Shown one piece after another: positions 1-11,540 of a stretch of DNA of 64,000 nt (the stretch's first letter is position 1; every line of letters starts with the position of its first letter). This DNA comes from Prostheceraeus crozeri (taxonomy: Eukaryota > Platyhelminthes > Polycladida > Euryleptidae). Below the pieces are notes generated by a model. The model did not search any database, was not told the origin of the DNA, and worked only from the letters and a program-made list of their open reading frames with translations. Made by a program: the position numbers and the translations under genes. The DNA lies in the NCBI GenBank assembly GCA_907163375.1, contig CAJQUW010001979.1:372001-436000 (forward strand). The letters are read 5' to 3'.

Positions 1-1277
1 GAACTGTTTACTTATTAGAATAATTCTTCACTTTTTCTTTTCTTCTTGTTTACCTCAGTTCCTCTGCTGGAGGGCATTTTTGATCTATTGGCTACCTGCT
101 AATGTCATCAGTGTACTTTTCTGGTCGATGTGATACTTGATGAACAGGTAGTCTGAAATACGTGTGTTTGTGTGTGTGTGTGTTGAAGGTGCGTGTGAAA
201 TGCTGAAGCGATCACGTGACAATGGATGGATATTGGTGGGTTGCCGCCCTCAACCGCCACTGAAAGCGGGCGATTTTCCCCCGACACCTGATTGCCCATG
301 GATCCTCTCGCAATATCAGCGAGGGACTGGGTCGACACCAATGCCATGGACAGTGGACATGCATAGACATCTCGGATGCTGGACTGCCTTACATGCGCTC
401 AGTAAATCGTGTGTGTGTGTATATCTCCGTGTTTCATCCATGTGGTACACTTCGTTCTATTCCACCCAATAGTATCGTATTGATTATTCATTAAGATTAT
501 CGTGTGTTGCTAACAAGAATGTTTTCAGGTTGTTGAGAAATGGATTTGTGATAAGACAATGTCAGTGAAGAAAAGCAAAAATTGCATTCCATTCATGAGC
601 AGGGACGATTATGGATTAGAAAGCGATATGTTGAGGATATATTTATTGAATTAGCAACAATGTTTTGTATTGAAGCGTGAATTAGCTTCTCTTAACTTGA
701 ATAGAAATTCAATTCTTTCTTACAAGTCTGTTCATGAAATTACCAAGAAGCTTATCCTGAAAGAAAATGTTTTAATAATCTGAATGTGCTCTATAGCACA
801 AATGCATCAAGAAATGAAGGAAATTGAAATTAATGTTTGTATAGAAATTCACTCACTGGTGGCCGCTAATATGATGTTTTCTCTTTCATGAACTGAGTAA
901 CAATATTGCTTTTGTAACTCACTTTTTATACTGCATTTGGAAACATAAATTCCATATAAGATGACAATAAAATCAAATAAAAAACAAAAGCTATGCCGGT
1001 ATTTCGATTCCGAAATTCTGATTGTATCGATGTGCAAATTCGATTTCGAAAGTTGCTCTTATCCTTTTCGTAATGAGATTTTGATTTCTGAATTTATGGG
1101 AAACCGAAACCATATTACGGCTCGCTCTATATTTCATTATAAAAAACATAAAAAACTTGCTTAAGTGATTGAGTTGACGGCGATCACTTGAGAGAACGTT
1201 TTACTTTCACGTGCGTTTGTAGTTTTATCGAGTAACGAGGATCTGATCGTAAGAGTTATCTTTGGTTCGCTATCTTA
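1..1277. other. Gene-poor stretch, probable VPS50 intron or upstream DNA
   Basis: No supported gene. It holds short GT-rich runs near 161-181 and 411-420 and a locally GC-richer patch at about 190-400 that is open on both strands but matches nothing I recognise. The remainder is AT-rich. Confidence 0.4.
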
Positions 1278-1285
1278 CTGATGAC

Positions 1286-1984
1286 TAGACACCGACATCT
1301 TAGGTGAAAATTTTCGTCATTTTAGGTTTTTTCAAGTGAAAAATTTTGCAAATTTAGGTTGCCTATTTAGGTGAATCAAAAATCCATTGAAATACCTAGA
1401 TTCAGTGAGAGCGATGGTTTTTTTGTTAATGTTCATGAATTGTGCTTTTTTCGGTAACTAATTTGTAAACAAGTGCCGCGACAATAATCTCCGTATTAGT
1501 TTAAAAGAGAATTAGAGAAAAGAAAATGACAAGTAAGTCCTAGATTTAATCGCGATTCGGAACGATTTCATTTCAAGCTATAACAACTGCACAGATCAAA
1601 CGTTAGCAACAAAGTAGGCCTGTATATGTTTCAAATTGCGTATTGACAATTCAAATGTACAATTTTGTATGTTTCAAACATCAAAATTATTCGTATTTCA
1701 AATGCAATATAAACTCTATTAATGTATATAAAAGAATAAGAAACTATGACCAGAAATATGTGGATCTACCCAGAATCACTCATTAATGTCTTCATTATTC
1801 CGATTTTAAAAGCAATTCGTTGACACGATTTTCTCAATGCTTTCTAATGTGAGTAGATGAGTTAATCAAATAGCAGGTTTTACTCGTAATGATAATATTT
1901 AGGTGATTTAGGTGTTTTTGCAAAATATCCGTAATTTAGGTATAAAATTTATTTTAGGTGATTCACCTAAATTGTCGCTGTCTA
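1286..1984. mobile_element. hAT-like non-autonomous element
   Basis: Ends are TAGACACCGACA and its near-inverse TGTCGCTGTCTA. An exact 8-bp duplication, CTGATGAC, flanks it at 1278-1285 and 1985-1992, the TSD length of hAT transposons. Subterminal TTTAGGTGA-type motifs recur at both ends. No transposase frame is visible, so it is a 699-bp deletion derivative or MITE. Confidence 0.8.
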
Positions 1985-1992
1985 CTGATGAC

Positions 1993-2635
1993 TACCGGTG
2001 TCTGTTCTCTACGGTTTAGACACTAAATGGTAGTTTTGTCTACCTCATCAGGCGCGGTTTTATATTAGACGGATAAATGACTATCATCAACATGATTTCC
2101 TTTTATTTTCTGAAAAGCAGTTATAGGCCCCAAAATTAAGACTGTCAGTATCTTATCGAAATAGATCGGATCTTAGGTTCAATGTCCCTGAAAATTCCAG
2201 AAATCCAAAATATTCTGAAAATGGTGTGCGATAATATAATTAGCATGAATATACGGATGTAAGGATAACAAAATTAAAAAGTTGACATGCAATATTAGAT
2301 TTTTTTGCAAAATTAAGATCATTGCTTGCGTGCATCAGCTTCGCAAATCTTTGTACGTGTTCAAATGTGCATGCCTAGTGAACTCAGTGCAAGAGTTCTT
2401 TTTAGCATAGGTCATGTCAAGACATCAAAATTGCAGCAATGCGCAGTTTTGGTTCGGAAGTTCATGATGTGTTTGATGCTTATGAGTGCAGGCAAAATTA
2501 AATAATGATATTTTTATGAAATCTTCACGAAATTTCAAAATTGAGATTCAACATCAAGTCATCATTCAATTTTGATTATGATAGAAATACCACACAGAAT
2601 TGGAAGATGAATTGAATATTTTAAAAAAGATGAGT
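1993..2635. other. AT-rich stretch, no gene seen
   Basis: No open frame with recognisable content and no repeat structure that I can support. Confidence 0.4.
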
Positions 2636-2682
2636 CACAGTCACGACGTTTCGGGTGATACTACAACCATTATCAAGTGTAA
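2636..2682 (-). ncRNA. Degenerate hammerhead-like motif (retroelement relic)
   Basis: On the - strand the order is CTTGATAATGG, a loop, CACC, then GAAACGTCGTGA. This mimics the hammerhead order (CTGATGA core, helix II closed by GG/CC, GAAA, cleavage triplet GTC). The first core box is altered, so cleavage is unlikely. Hammerheads of this compact type are known from the terminal repeats of Penelope-like elements. Assignment to that origin is inference. Confidence 0.35.
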
Positions 2683-2897
2683 AAGTGGAAAGTGTATTAT
2701 TTTTATCATCATTTACATATTTGAAGTACATTTTTGAACTCATCCATCATATTCAATTTAAATTTGCAATTCCCTTTCTTTGTTAATTTTGATTATATTT
2801 TCATAATTCGTTGATTAACTGGGAGCAGTGACTTCTTCTAGAAAAAGGAACTAGATACCTATAACGAAGTCTGAACACTGTTTTCTGCACTTTACAG

Positions 2898-3023
2898 ATT
2901 GATCCTGGATTAGAAAATTCTGAACATTCCCAACGACTTAACCTGGTGCTAAAGCGTGTAGCACGAAACTTTCGCTTCCATGTTGTGGCAAACGGTGAAA
3001 TTACAGAGAAGCACGCGGAACAA
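2898..3023 (+). CDS. VPS50: Probable internal exon of VPS50 (syndetin)
   Basis: A 42-codon open stretch lies between a TTTACAG acceptor and a GTATGC donor, starting and ending in phase 0. That is the phase needed to join the firm VPS50 exon at 16214. It encodes a charged, partly helical segment including QRLNLVLKRVARNF and GEITEKHAEQ. By position it would match the human stretch around RLRTTLNRIQESL, just before the conserved C-terminal region, with similar spacing but only weak identity. VPS50 is the EARP-specific subunit of the GARP/EARP tethering family, acting in endosome recycling. The intron to the next exon would be 13.2 kb and full of transposons. Another gene or a chance open frame is possible. 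Confidence 0.55.
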
Positions 3024-4209
3024 GTATGCCTCATGTCCTCGTTACTTCATGTTTTGCATATTATACGTGTGTATGTAGTGATTGCTAGCAATCATCAGCA
3101 TCAAAATGCGAAGAGATGGGATTTTTCTAGGAATCCAAATTTAACGAATTCCTCTGTCGCCGACGAAATTTGAATCGCAATTTGTATACAGCTCCTGATT
3201 TGGCGAGTTTTGTTTGCAGCGAATGTTCTTCGATATACCTTGTGTTGAAGCAATGAATTAGGAAACTGCCGTAAAAATCGAAGAAAATGAACGTAAAGTC
3301 TCCCATGTTGCAGTTTCCTTCGATAAATATCTTCACAATACAGTTTTGTTTCTTCCTGGATTCCCAAGATTCGAGCTGTGGGGTTGAATAGCGTGAGAGT
3401 CTTATAACTTGATCTTCGTACATGAAGTATGCAAGCATTGAACATAGCAATCATTCTGCGGATTTCATTATGTAACGAAATGAGGAAAATGGACTTAGTT
3501 GAAAACCGTAAAACGCCTGAAAAAGCGGGGTTGGCATTTTTTTGAATGAATATTATTTTACATGATATACCAACTACTAGCCTATCTCTGTCAAGTAGAA
3601 TGTGAGGACGATAGAATTTTTTCTTAGGACGATAGAATTAATGGCGCAGCATTCATTAGTAGATTGAGATCTAATTGAAAAAGTATATACTAGCAAGTAA
3701 GAAAATTAAAAGACACCTACATATTAAGCTAAATTGTTGGAGTTGAATTGGATTGCATGATAATGCTTGATGTCATCATTTTCGATTTAAAAAAGCTAAA
3801 CAAACTATACAAGGAAAGGAAAGGTAAGGGAGTTGCACTCCCGATATTGACGGGACAGTATTCACACGAAATGCGATGAACTGTAATGCATTGAGCTGCA
3901 TATTCAAGTGCCGAAGGGGTGAATCATAAGGACAAACATAAATTTGAATAAGTATGTTTTGAAATTTCAGTTAAGAAGAAAAACCATTAAAACAATCACA
4001 TTTTGCTTGCATTGTATTGTATATTTTGGAATAATTGATAATTATAAGTACAATTGGACATTACGAAGCAACTTTAAAAAGAAATACATCAAGTGAGTCA
4101 AATCATTGTGGAGGAAAAGTAAGAAGACAAAGAGTAGCAGTGTTGTCCTAGAACCTCGTTCAGTCTATTGTTATGAAATTCATCTGGATAATTGTTGCTA
4201 AGAAGAACG
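3024..4209. other. Intron sequence, no gene seen
   Basis: Part of the long VPS50 intron. Open frames on the - strand at 3101-3454 overlap in two frames and have no recognisable domains. No clear repeat boundaries. Confidence 0.4.
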
Positions 4210-4790
4210 AATTTCTTCTTGAGGTTCTAATAGAAGGCAAAAAGAAATCTTCCAGAAATAACAGACTTTTGAGGGCAGATGCATTGCAGAGGATTGACGA
4301 TGTTTAATAAGCGGGTGGTAGCGGCTGTTCGACGCTTATTTAAATCAGGAAAGTTATCGCAATTACGTGAATCATTATACAAATTATTTGGCGGACCCCA
4401 CGCTGTCATTTTTGAAGTCTCAATGAGTCCATAGAAACATGCCGACGAAGTGGTGAGCACTACTCTATTGCGGAACGGATTAAACAGTGATAGACAGACA
4501 CCAGTGTTGCGATCTATTCAATACAGGTATCAACACTCAAAGCATATAGCGTCGAGATGTACACTTAATGATAGAGTTGAAGTGCTCATCCCATTTCAAA
4601 TCTTGAGTGAAAATGACACCAAGAATTCTTATTTGGCTAACAGAAGCTAGATCCGAAATTGCTAGGGCACAACATTGCTGAGCTTTTGAAATCCACATTC
4701 ACTCACACTTTCTGAAATTAAGCGAAAGACCGACCGAATTTGACCATTGTGCCATATTGTTGTGTTCGTCAAAAACCGAGTCAGTATTGT
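4210..4790 (-). mobile_element. CR1/Jockey-like LINE fragment (end of reverse transcriptase)
   Basis: Read on the - strand, broken frames give WSNSVGLSLNFRKCE, then RILGVIFTQDLKWDEHF, a YHCLIRSAIE-like block, and NFPDLNKRRTAATTRLL. These are the familiar palm-end and thumb/C-terminal blocks of CR1/Jockey-group LINEs (hydrophilic W..., ILGV.F, ...LVRP.LEY, QRRA/RR...LF). At least three frames and several stops show it is dead. The same family recurs at 14430-15100 and 30789-31420. Confidence 0.6.
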
Positions 4791-4832
4791 TGTGTCTGTG
4801 ATTAAAAAATGTAGCAGTTTATCTAGATAAAT

Positions 4833-7800
4833 TGGGTTGATCAGGCTCGTGAGCTTTCCGTAGAAGGTATCTGGTCTAGGCCCACCACCGATAATTGTGG
4901 TCGACGTCAGGAAGGGCATCCGGTCGGTAAAACATATGCTGCATCCTAATCATGAGACTACAACAAAACGAAGCGGCCCTTAGTACCTGGCAGCTCTTAG
5001 ATGGGCAAAGGGTGCGAAGAATCCCCAGGCGAATTTCTAATGTAGTTGTAAAGTCACAAAATGTCAAAGTTTGTACAATCAATGTAGGTACACTCCGTGG
5101 AAGAAGTAGAGAAGTTGTGGAGATGCTTGCGAGGAGAAAGGTGGACATTTGTTGTATTCATGAAGTCAGATACCGCAATGAAGGCTGTATGTCAATCGGC
5201 AGCAATGATGAGAAGTACAAATTATGGTATGTAGGAAATGATGAGTCCACAAATGGGGTTGGAGTGTTGATGAAGAGTGAATTGGCCGAAAATGTCATAG
5301 AAGTCAAAAGGTACAATGACAGATTCATGTCTGTTAAAGCTCATCCTCGGAGAAACCGTATGGCACGTGTTTTCCCTGTATGCACCGCAAGTGGGTAGAG
5401 CCAGTGAGGAGAAGCATTGTTTCTGGGAGAAGGTCGAAGACGAGATAGGCAAGATACCACCAGCAGATGGACTCCTAATTGGAGGTGATGTAAATGCGCA
5501 TGTGGGCACGAACATCAGCGGCTATGAGGAGGTGCTCGGTCGGTACGGTTTCGGGGAGAGAAATGCAGAAGGTGCAGTAGTGCTCGACCTCCTAAATGTG
5601 GTTTACGAATCCTAAATTCGTTTTTCAAGAAGGATAAAGAAAAGCTCATTACCTTCAAATCGGGCGAAGCTGAGACACAAATCGATCTCTTGTTGATGCG
5701 AAAGAGAGCAGGCGCGACTGTCCTAGACTGTACAGTGATTCCTGGAGAGGCATGTATGACCCAACACAGGTTGGTCAGAGCTGCTTTACGGATCAAAGGA
5801 CATGTTGCAAGGAAAAGAATTCACAAGAAGAAAATCAAGGTCTGGGGGCTAAAGGATGAGGAAAGGAGAAGAAAATACGAAGAGGAATTTGCCAGAAGTG
5901 TCAAACAGGGAGATGGAAGTTGGAATTCACTGGTCGAGTGTGCAACGGAAGTTGGCATCACGGTGTGTGGAGAAACGAAGGGACAGCGAGGCAGAGAACG
6001 CGAAACCTGGTGGTGGAATGAAGCGGTACAGCGTGCAATCAAAGAGAAGAAGGAAGCATACAAAGTCTGACAGAGATCTTGGAATGAGACTGACCGTCAT
6101 GCATATTGCAGTAAGAAAAGAGAGGACAGAAGGTGTGTCGCAATTTCGAAGAAGAACGCATGGTTCAGTTGGAGTGGAGGATTAACAACAAGAGAAGGGC
6201 GTAACAGGATGTTCCGAGTTGCGGCACAGATGAAGAAAGATCGTGCAGACATACATGGAGCACGGTATGTCAAGGACGAAAGTGGTGCTATAAAGGTGAA
6301 AGAGACGGAGGTTAGAGAGACATGGAGAAGGTACTTTGATGGCATATCGAACGAAGGCAATGACATCACTCTGCATGACATCCCCAGCTGAAGGCCCAAT
6401 CGCTGACTTCACGCTAGAGGTGAAGGAAGCAGTGATCAGCATGAAGAATGGCAAAGCACCGGGCCCTTCCAACACAAACGCCGAGATGCTTAAGTTGGCT
6501 GGTGAACCTGCAGTTGAGGCATTGCATGCCATTTTCCAGCACATTGCGCTTACCGGAGAATGTCCGAAGAAGTGGAGCAACATCTTGACGGTCGCACTGT
6601 TCAAAGGGAAAGGAGATCCTCTGAGCTGTCACTCGTATCGGGGACTGCGACTACTGGAGCATGGAATGAAGATCTTTGAGAAAGTCCTAGAAAAGAGATT
6701 GAGAAGTTTGGTCAGCATTGGAGAACAGCAGTTTGCATACAGCCGAGGAAAATCGTGTACGGACGCAATCTTCATCATCAGAAGACTTCAGGAGAGATAC
6801 ATGTAAAAGAAAAAGAAATTGTTTCATATCTTCGTCGACCTCCAAAAAGCTTTTGATCGCGTCCCACGAGATGCCATCAGATGGGCACTCCGACGACAGA
6901 AAATGCCAGGACACCTGATAAACCTCGTCATGTCCTTGTACGTAGACACAACATCGAAAGTGTGTGTTGCAGAAGGAATGTCAGAAGATTTCGGCATAGG
7001 TGTTGGTGTTCATCAAGGATCTGCCCTTAGCCCCCCCCCTTCTCTTCATTCTCGCAATGGAAGAAGCTACGAAAGATCGCAGAAAGGGAGGATTGATAGA
7101 GAGGTTGTACGCAGATGACCTGGTCCTTACAGGCGGGAGCAAGGAAGAAGTGGAAGAAATGTTCAAGAAATGGAAGGAGGACATGGAAAGCAAAGGTTTG
7201 AAAGTGAAAGTCTGAAAGTGAAATATCCAAAAGACGAAGATGTTGATCAGTGGCAGCGAAGAATCTTCTCCTCTTCAATCAAGAAGGTTTCCTTGTGGTG
7301 TATGCGGTCTCGGCGTAGGTGCCAACTCCATTCTCTGCCAAAGCTGTGATAAGTGGTGTCACAAACGCTGCAGTGGACTGAATTCTCTCACAGGCGTCAC
7401 AAACTTCCAGTGTTCGATGTCTGTAAACAACGCAAGGAGTACCGACGAAGATGAAAGATGTGTGATAGACGGTGTGGAGATCGACGTAGTGAAAGGGTTT
7501 TGTTATCTCGGGGATGTGTTGAGCTGCAAAGGAGGATCAGAGCGAGCGAGAATTGCGTCCGCATGGCGCAAATGGAAAGATCTGGCAAGTCTCCTCAGGA
7601 ACCGACACGTACCACTCAAGTGCCGCGGACACGTGTATAGCGCATGCATCAGACCCGTGCTACTCTATGGTGCCGAATCATGAGCCCTCACACAACACCT
7701 GGCCCAACAACTGCGTTCGTTTGACAGACGGATGCTGCGGTACATGACCGGTGTCTCACTCTCCGATTGAGATGACAGCGCTGAAGTAGCAGGCAGGTGC

Positions 7801-8096
7801 GGTCTCAAACAGCTGGAGATCGTACTCAGAGAACGCAGGTTGAGGTGGTTCGGGCACATGAAACGTAGGACAGAGGAGGAGCCGATTCATCGCGTGCTCA
7901 ACGTGGCTGTCGAAGGTCCCAGGCCACGTGGCAGACCAAGAAGATCGTGGCTGCAGACCATCCAGAAAGACATGAAGGAGCTGAGGCTGACAGTGGAAGA
8001 CACACAGGACCGCGCCCGTTGGAGGAGTCTCATCACGTCCAACCCTCACCAAGGAGGAAAAGCAGACGTCAAAAGGAGAAAGTAAAGTAAAGTAAG
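4833..8096 (+). mobile_element. Full-length RTE-like LINE with PHD-type zinc finger
   Basis: A 13-bp direct repeat, TATCTAGATAAAT, at 4820-4832 and 8097-8109 bounds a 3264-bp element, close to the usual ~3.2 kb of RTE LINEs. It ends in a short (AAAGT)n tail at about 8079-8096, as RTE elements do. Order of coding blocks: apurinic-type endonuclease at ~5060-5780 (TINVGTLRGR, CIHEVRY, GGDVNAHVG); reverse transcriptase at ~6420-7215 (FVDLQKAFDRVP near 6834, YADD at 7108-7119); Cys/His finger at ~7290-7410 (CGVC, CQSC, HKRC); C-terminal block at ~7450-8085 (GFCYLGDVL, RPVLLYGAES, LRWFGHMKRR, GRPRRSW). The single frame is broken into about eight pieces, with one break at a C-run near 7031-7039. It is therefore inactive but structurally complete. 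Confidence 0.85.
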
Positions 8097-8396
8097 TATC
8101 TAGATAAATAATTGACTAACTCGAAATGTTTGAGAAAATTCGGCAATACCAGAGAGGATTAGCTAGAAAATTGCATGTCAGTCTTCCACAATAAATTCAG
8201 AAACTGGGGTGGATCCATATTTTATTCTGAAAAGATATGTTTGATAAATCTGGTCATAATATTAGCATTTCAGCTTCAATTCAAATTTTCTAAATATATT
8301 ATTACGTACACACAAGCACAATGTAGTTCAAGTATTGTATTATGTATGTTTTCAAAAATTGCTGAAAATAAACTCATGAGATTTTTTGATTATATA

Positions 8397-9784
8397 CTCA
8401 GTGACAAAAAGAATGAAACAAGTCCTGATATAAATACTTATGACTTAAACTTGGTTGTACTGTACGTTTGTTTGTTGTTTGTAAAAGGAGAACTCGAATG
8501 CTTTACTCAAAAACATTTAATTTGATACTCATGATTTTATCAACTTAAGTTAGAAACGGTTGTGACCACCGCGAGCATCCAAACAGGCATCGATGCGTGA
8601 GGGCATGGATGAGCACAGTCGCTGGATGAATGCCAGGTCTATGAGGTTCCACTGCTCGATCAGTCTGTCGGCCAACATTTTCAAAGACACTGGTGGGTGG
8701 TTGTACCTCTCCCTCACTCTGCGACCAAGTTCATCCCAGCAGTGCTCGTTGTGGGAGAGGTCGGGAGAACGTGAGGGCCATTCCAAGGTTGGGATTCCAC
8801 TGCTTGCTATCCTGTTAGAGACCACTGAAGCGCGATGGGGCCTTGCGTTGTCATCCTGAAAAATCAATTAATTCGATGTCACTGCTGGAACCACGACCGG
8901 GTCACGATCGATCACGTCGGCATATCGCTGTCCTGTCATTGTTCCTTTCCTTTGCTGTGTGTTTTTCCATTGTGCAAGATACCGGCCCAAACCATGACAC
9001 TACCGCCGCTGTACCGGTCGTGTTCTTTGACGCAACATGGAGCAAATCGTTCACTTGGCAAGCGATGAACACGGATCCGACCATCGTTGAAATCGAGAGT
9101 AAACCTCGATTCATCAGTCCAGAGCACACGTTCCCACTGACTGTCACTCACGACTGATGACCTTGACACCACGTCCTTCTTCGTTTCCAGGCTCAGCGGA
9201 ATTCTCACAGCGGGTCGTCGAGACTGTATACCAGCTTCTCGCAATCTTCGATATGCAGTTCGAACGCTACAGGCAACGTTCCCAGCAACCTTCCAGTACA
9301 CAATTAGCTTCGGGACGGACACAAATCTGTTTCTTTTAGCATCTAAAACTAAGCGTGCATCTGTCCGCTTGGATGATGCCCTTGGTCTTCCTGATCCGTT
9401 CTTCTTTTCCACATTTCCTTCTGCTTTCCAACGACACCACCACACAACCACAACCCCCATTTTTCAAATTTTCATTCTTTCGCAACAGTTGTAGAACTTT
9501 GCCCATAACGCATCATCCCAATTGCCATTCCTCTGGTAAGGTTATCGTGCGCCATTTCATAAGTCAAATCTGGTCAGCAATAGGTGGTGATTCTGTTCAA
9601 CTTCTAGCTGTTACTGTGATCAATATAAAATTTTGAAATTTGATGGTCCTATATCATTTCCCTTATCATATGGAGTTCAATGGTGATACATAGAAAGCGA
9701 AATATCATCTCAAACCATAGAAAAAAATGAAACAAACTTCCATTCAAGTCAATGATAGTTGGTTTCATTATTTATGTCAGTGAG
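8397..9784 (-). mobile_element. Tc1-type transposon, broken transposase
   Basis: Imperfect terminal inverted repeats (CTCAGTGACAAAAAG on the left; CTCACTGACATAAAT as the inverse of the right) sit between TA dinucleotides. On the - strand the transposase runs in two main frames, 9460-8936 then 8867-8550. The N-terminal part shows the helix-turn-helix region GSGRPRASSKRTD and the first catalytic Asp in WTDESRF. The C-terminal part has QDDNARPH and ends SPDLSHNEHCWDELG. I count 34 residues between the second Asp and the Glu, the DD34E spacing of Tc1. A frame break and a stop lie around 8880-8940, so it is inactive. Confidence 0.9.
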
Positions 9785-10036
9785 TATATTACGTAAAGAT
9801 TTTGCAAAAATATCGATGCGCAGTATGAATCACAGTTATCGGGAAACAAAATTTGAAATTTTCCTGAAAAAACTGTCAACTGTTTTTTCAAACAGTCTTC
9901 AAACTGTCTTCTCTCTTGAAGCAGCAGTAAAAATTCTCGAGCATGCGCCCTTTGCTCTCTAGAAAGCTAGATGCTGCATTTTATATATGAACAATATATT
10001 GGGATAGCAATTACGCCTATGGACGGAGGTTTCAGG

Positions 10037-11035
10037 TAGGGATGTGCCGATATGAGAAATTTCGCCGATAACCGATACCGATAATTTATCGGCAAAAAAA
10101 TCAAATATCGGCCGATATATCGGTACTACCGATATTGATGTTCATGCAACATAGTCAATTTACAATAGCGTGTACAGTGTCCCTAATTATTTAACCCATT
10201 TAGTATCCGCCCGTTTGACAATAGATTCTTCACACAAAACATAACCATACGTGTGAATGTTTTAAGTTAAGATACTCTATTTTTCACGTATTCACTGCAA
10301 AACATGGCTCCAATATTAATACTTAAAACGAAAAAAGTACCCCAATCGATGCTCTGTTGTGAACTTGTAGTTTACCTGAAAATGGCCTTCAGCACTGCTT
10401 GACGCTTATGTCGAAATTCATGTCTTGAAAACAAAACAGCTTTGGATAAGGATTCAAACTTAGCTCTGAATATATTCAAAGATCTTAGATTGGGACACTG
10501 CATCATCAAACGAGGAAAAAGTGAGCACTTTTACAAAAGTTTCATACTAATAGTCAAAGTCTATTCTTGGCAAGTTATGATGCAAAAAAAGCAGCTGTTC
10601 CCCTTTTAGAGGCGCCATTCTGTTTCTCACGGCAGTAAATATGTTGCCACTTTCACTGAACAACCGCTCAGAGTAAATGCTCAAGCTTGGTGCACTCAAA
10701 TATCTCAAGGCTACAGCGTAGATGTGAGGGTATGTGTTTCTATGCATGCTCCACCTATCACACGGATTGCCTTTTTTCTCCAAAAGTGGAAGAGATAAAA
10801 ATAACTTCACTTCTTGCAGAAGATCAGGTGATTCCGGAGGTTTGGGAGATGATTGATATTTTAGATAATCGCTACATGTGATAAAAAATACCCATTTAAA
10901 AATGCAATTTTCAGTGACAGAAATATCGGTAAACTATCGGCATTTTTTTTAGATATCGGCCGATAACCGATATGTTACAAAAGCTGCCGATGATCGGCAT
11001 TGCCGATAATCGGCCGATATATCGGCACATCCCTA
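10037..11035 (-). mobile_element. hAT element retaining the C-terminal dimerisation domain
   Basis: Perfect inverted ends TAGGGATGTGCCGATA are flanked by an exact 8-bp TSD, GTTTCAGG, at 10029-10036 and 11036-11043. Multiple subterminal CGATA/TATCGG motifs lie inside both ends. The - strand frame at 10810-10547 encodes the hAT C-terminal dimerisation motif: YLSAPSLSIYSERLFSESG, then NRMAPLKGEQLLFLHHNL. The element is only 999 bp, so most of the transposase, including the catalytic core, is absent. The clean ends and TSD suggest recent, trans-mobilised insertion. Confidence 0.9.
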
Positions 11036-11043
11036 GTTTCAGG

Positions 11044-11540
11044 TAGTATAGTATGTTTAAATAGTTTATAGTTAATATTCAGTGATAATGGACTGTGAAT
11101 ATTGGTAGTAATCTGCAGCATAAAGTGCGTACACGACGCGGAATTTCACTTTTGTCGTGATGTGAAGGTGAAGAACCCTGCGATCGGACTGACAACAAAA
11201 AGACGGCCTTCAACTTCAAGTATGTACAGTATATGCATGTGTGTATGCAGTTGCAGCTTACAAGAATCGGGATCCTGATAATTTCTAAATCCTATATGCA
11301 CACTAAATTGAGCTTAAGTAAACATCTAGCGAAAACGCATGGTTTAAGCCGAGATACATGTGTATAACTCTAATGGAAAATATATTATGAGTGCATCGAT
11401 GCATGGTATGAAGGCATTTTCCCCTGCTTTCCTTCAAAATGAAAGTTTAGCTTACTACTGAATATGGGCAAGTAGGAAGTTCTGAAGTTTGATATCGTAA
11501 TATCGAATAGAAGAAAATAATGTTCCTTGTCGAAGACAAA
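11044..11540. other. Intron sequence, no gene seen
   Basis: Nothing recognisable between the hAT element and the LINE relic. Confidence 0.4.

Noticed and set aside
164-472. GC-richer open frames on both strands near the window start
   Set aside because: Mutually overlapping, partly built on GT microsatellite, no domain or clear splice pair.
4899-4925. A sixth SINE copy at the LINE start
   Set aside because: Only the GTCAGGAAGGGCATCCGG block matches; no tRNA-like head or SINE tail, and the TSD places it inside the LINE.
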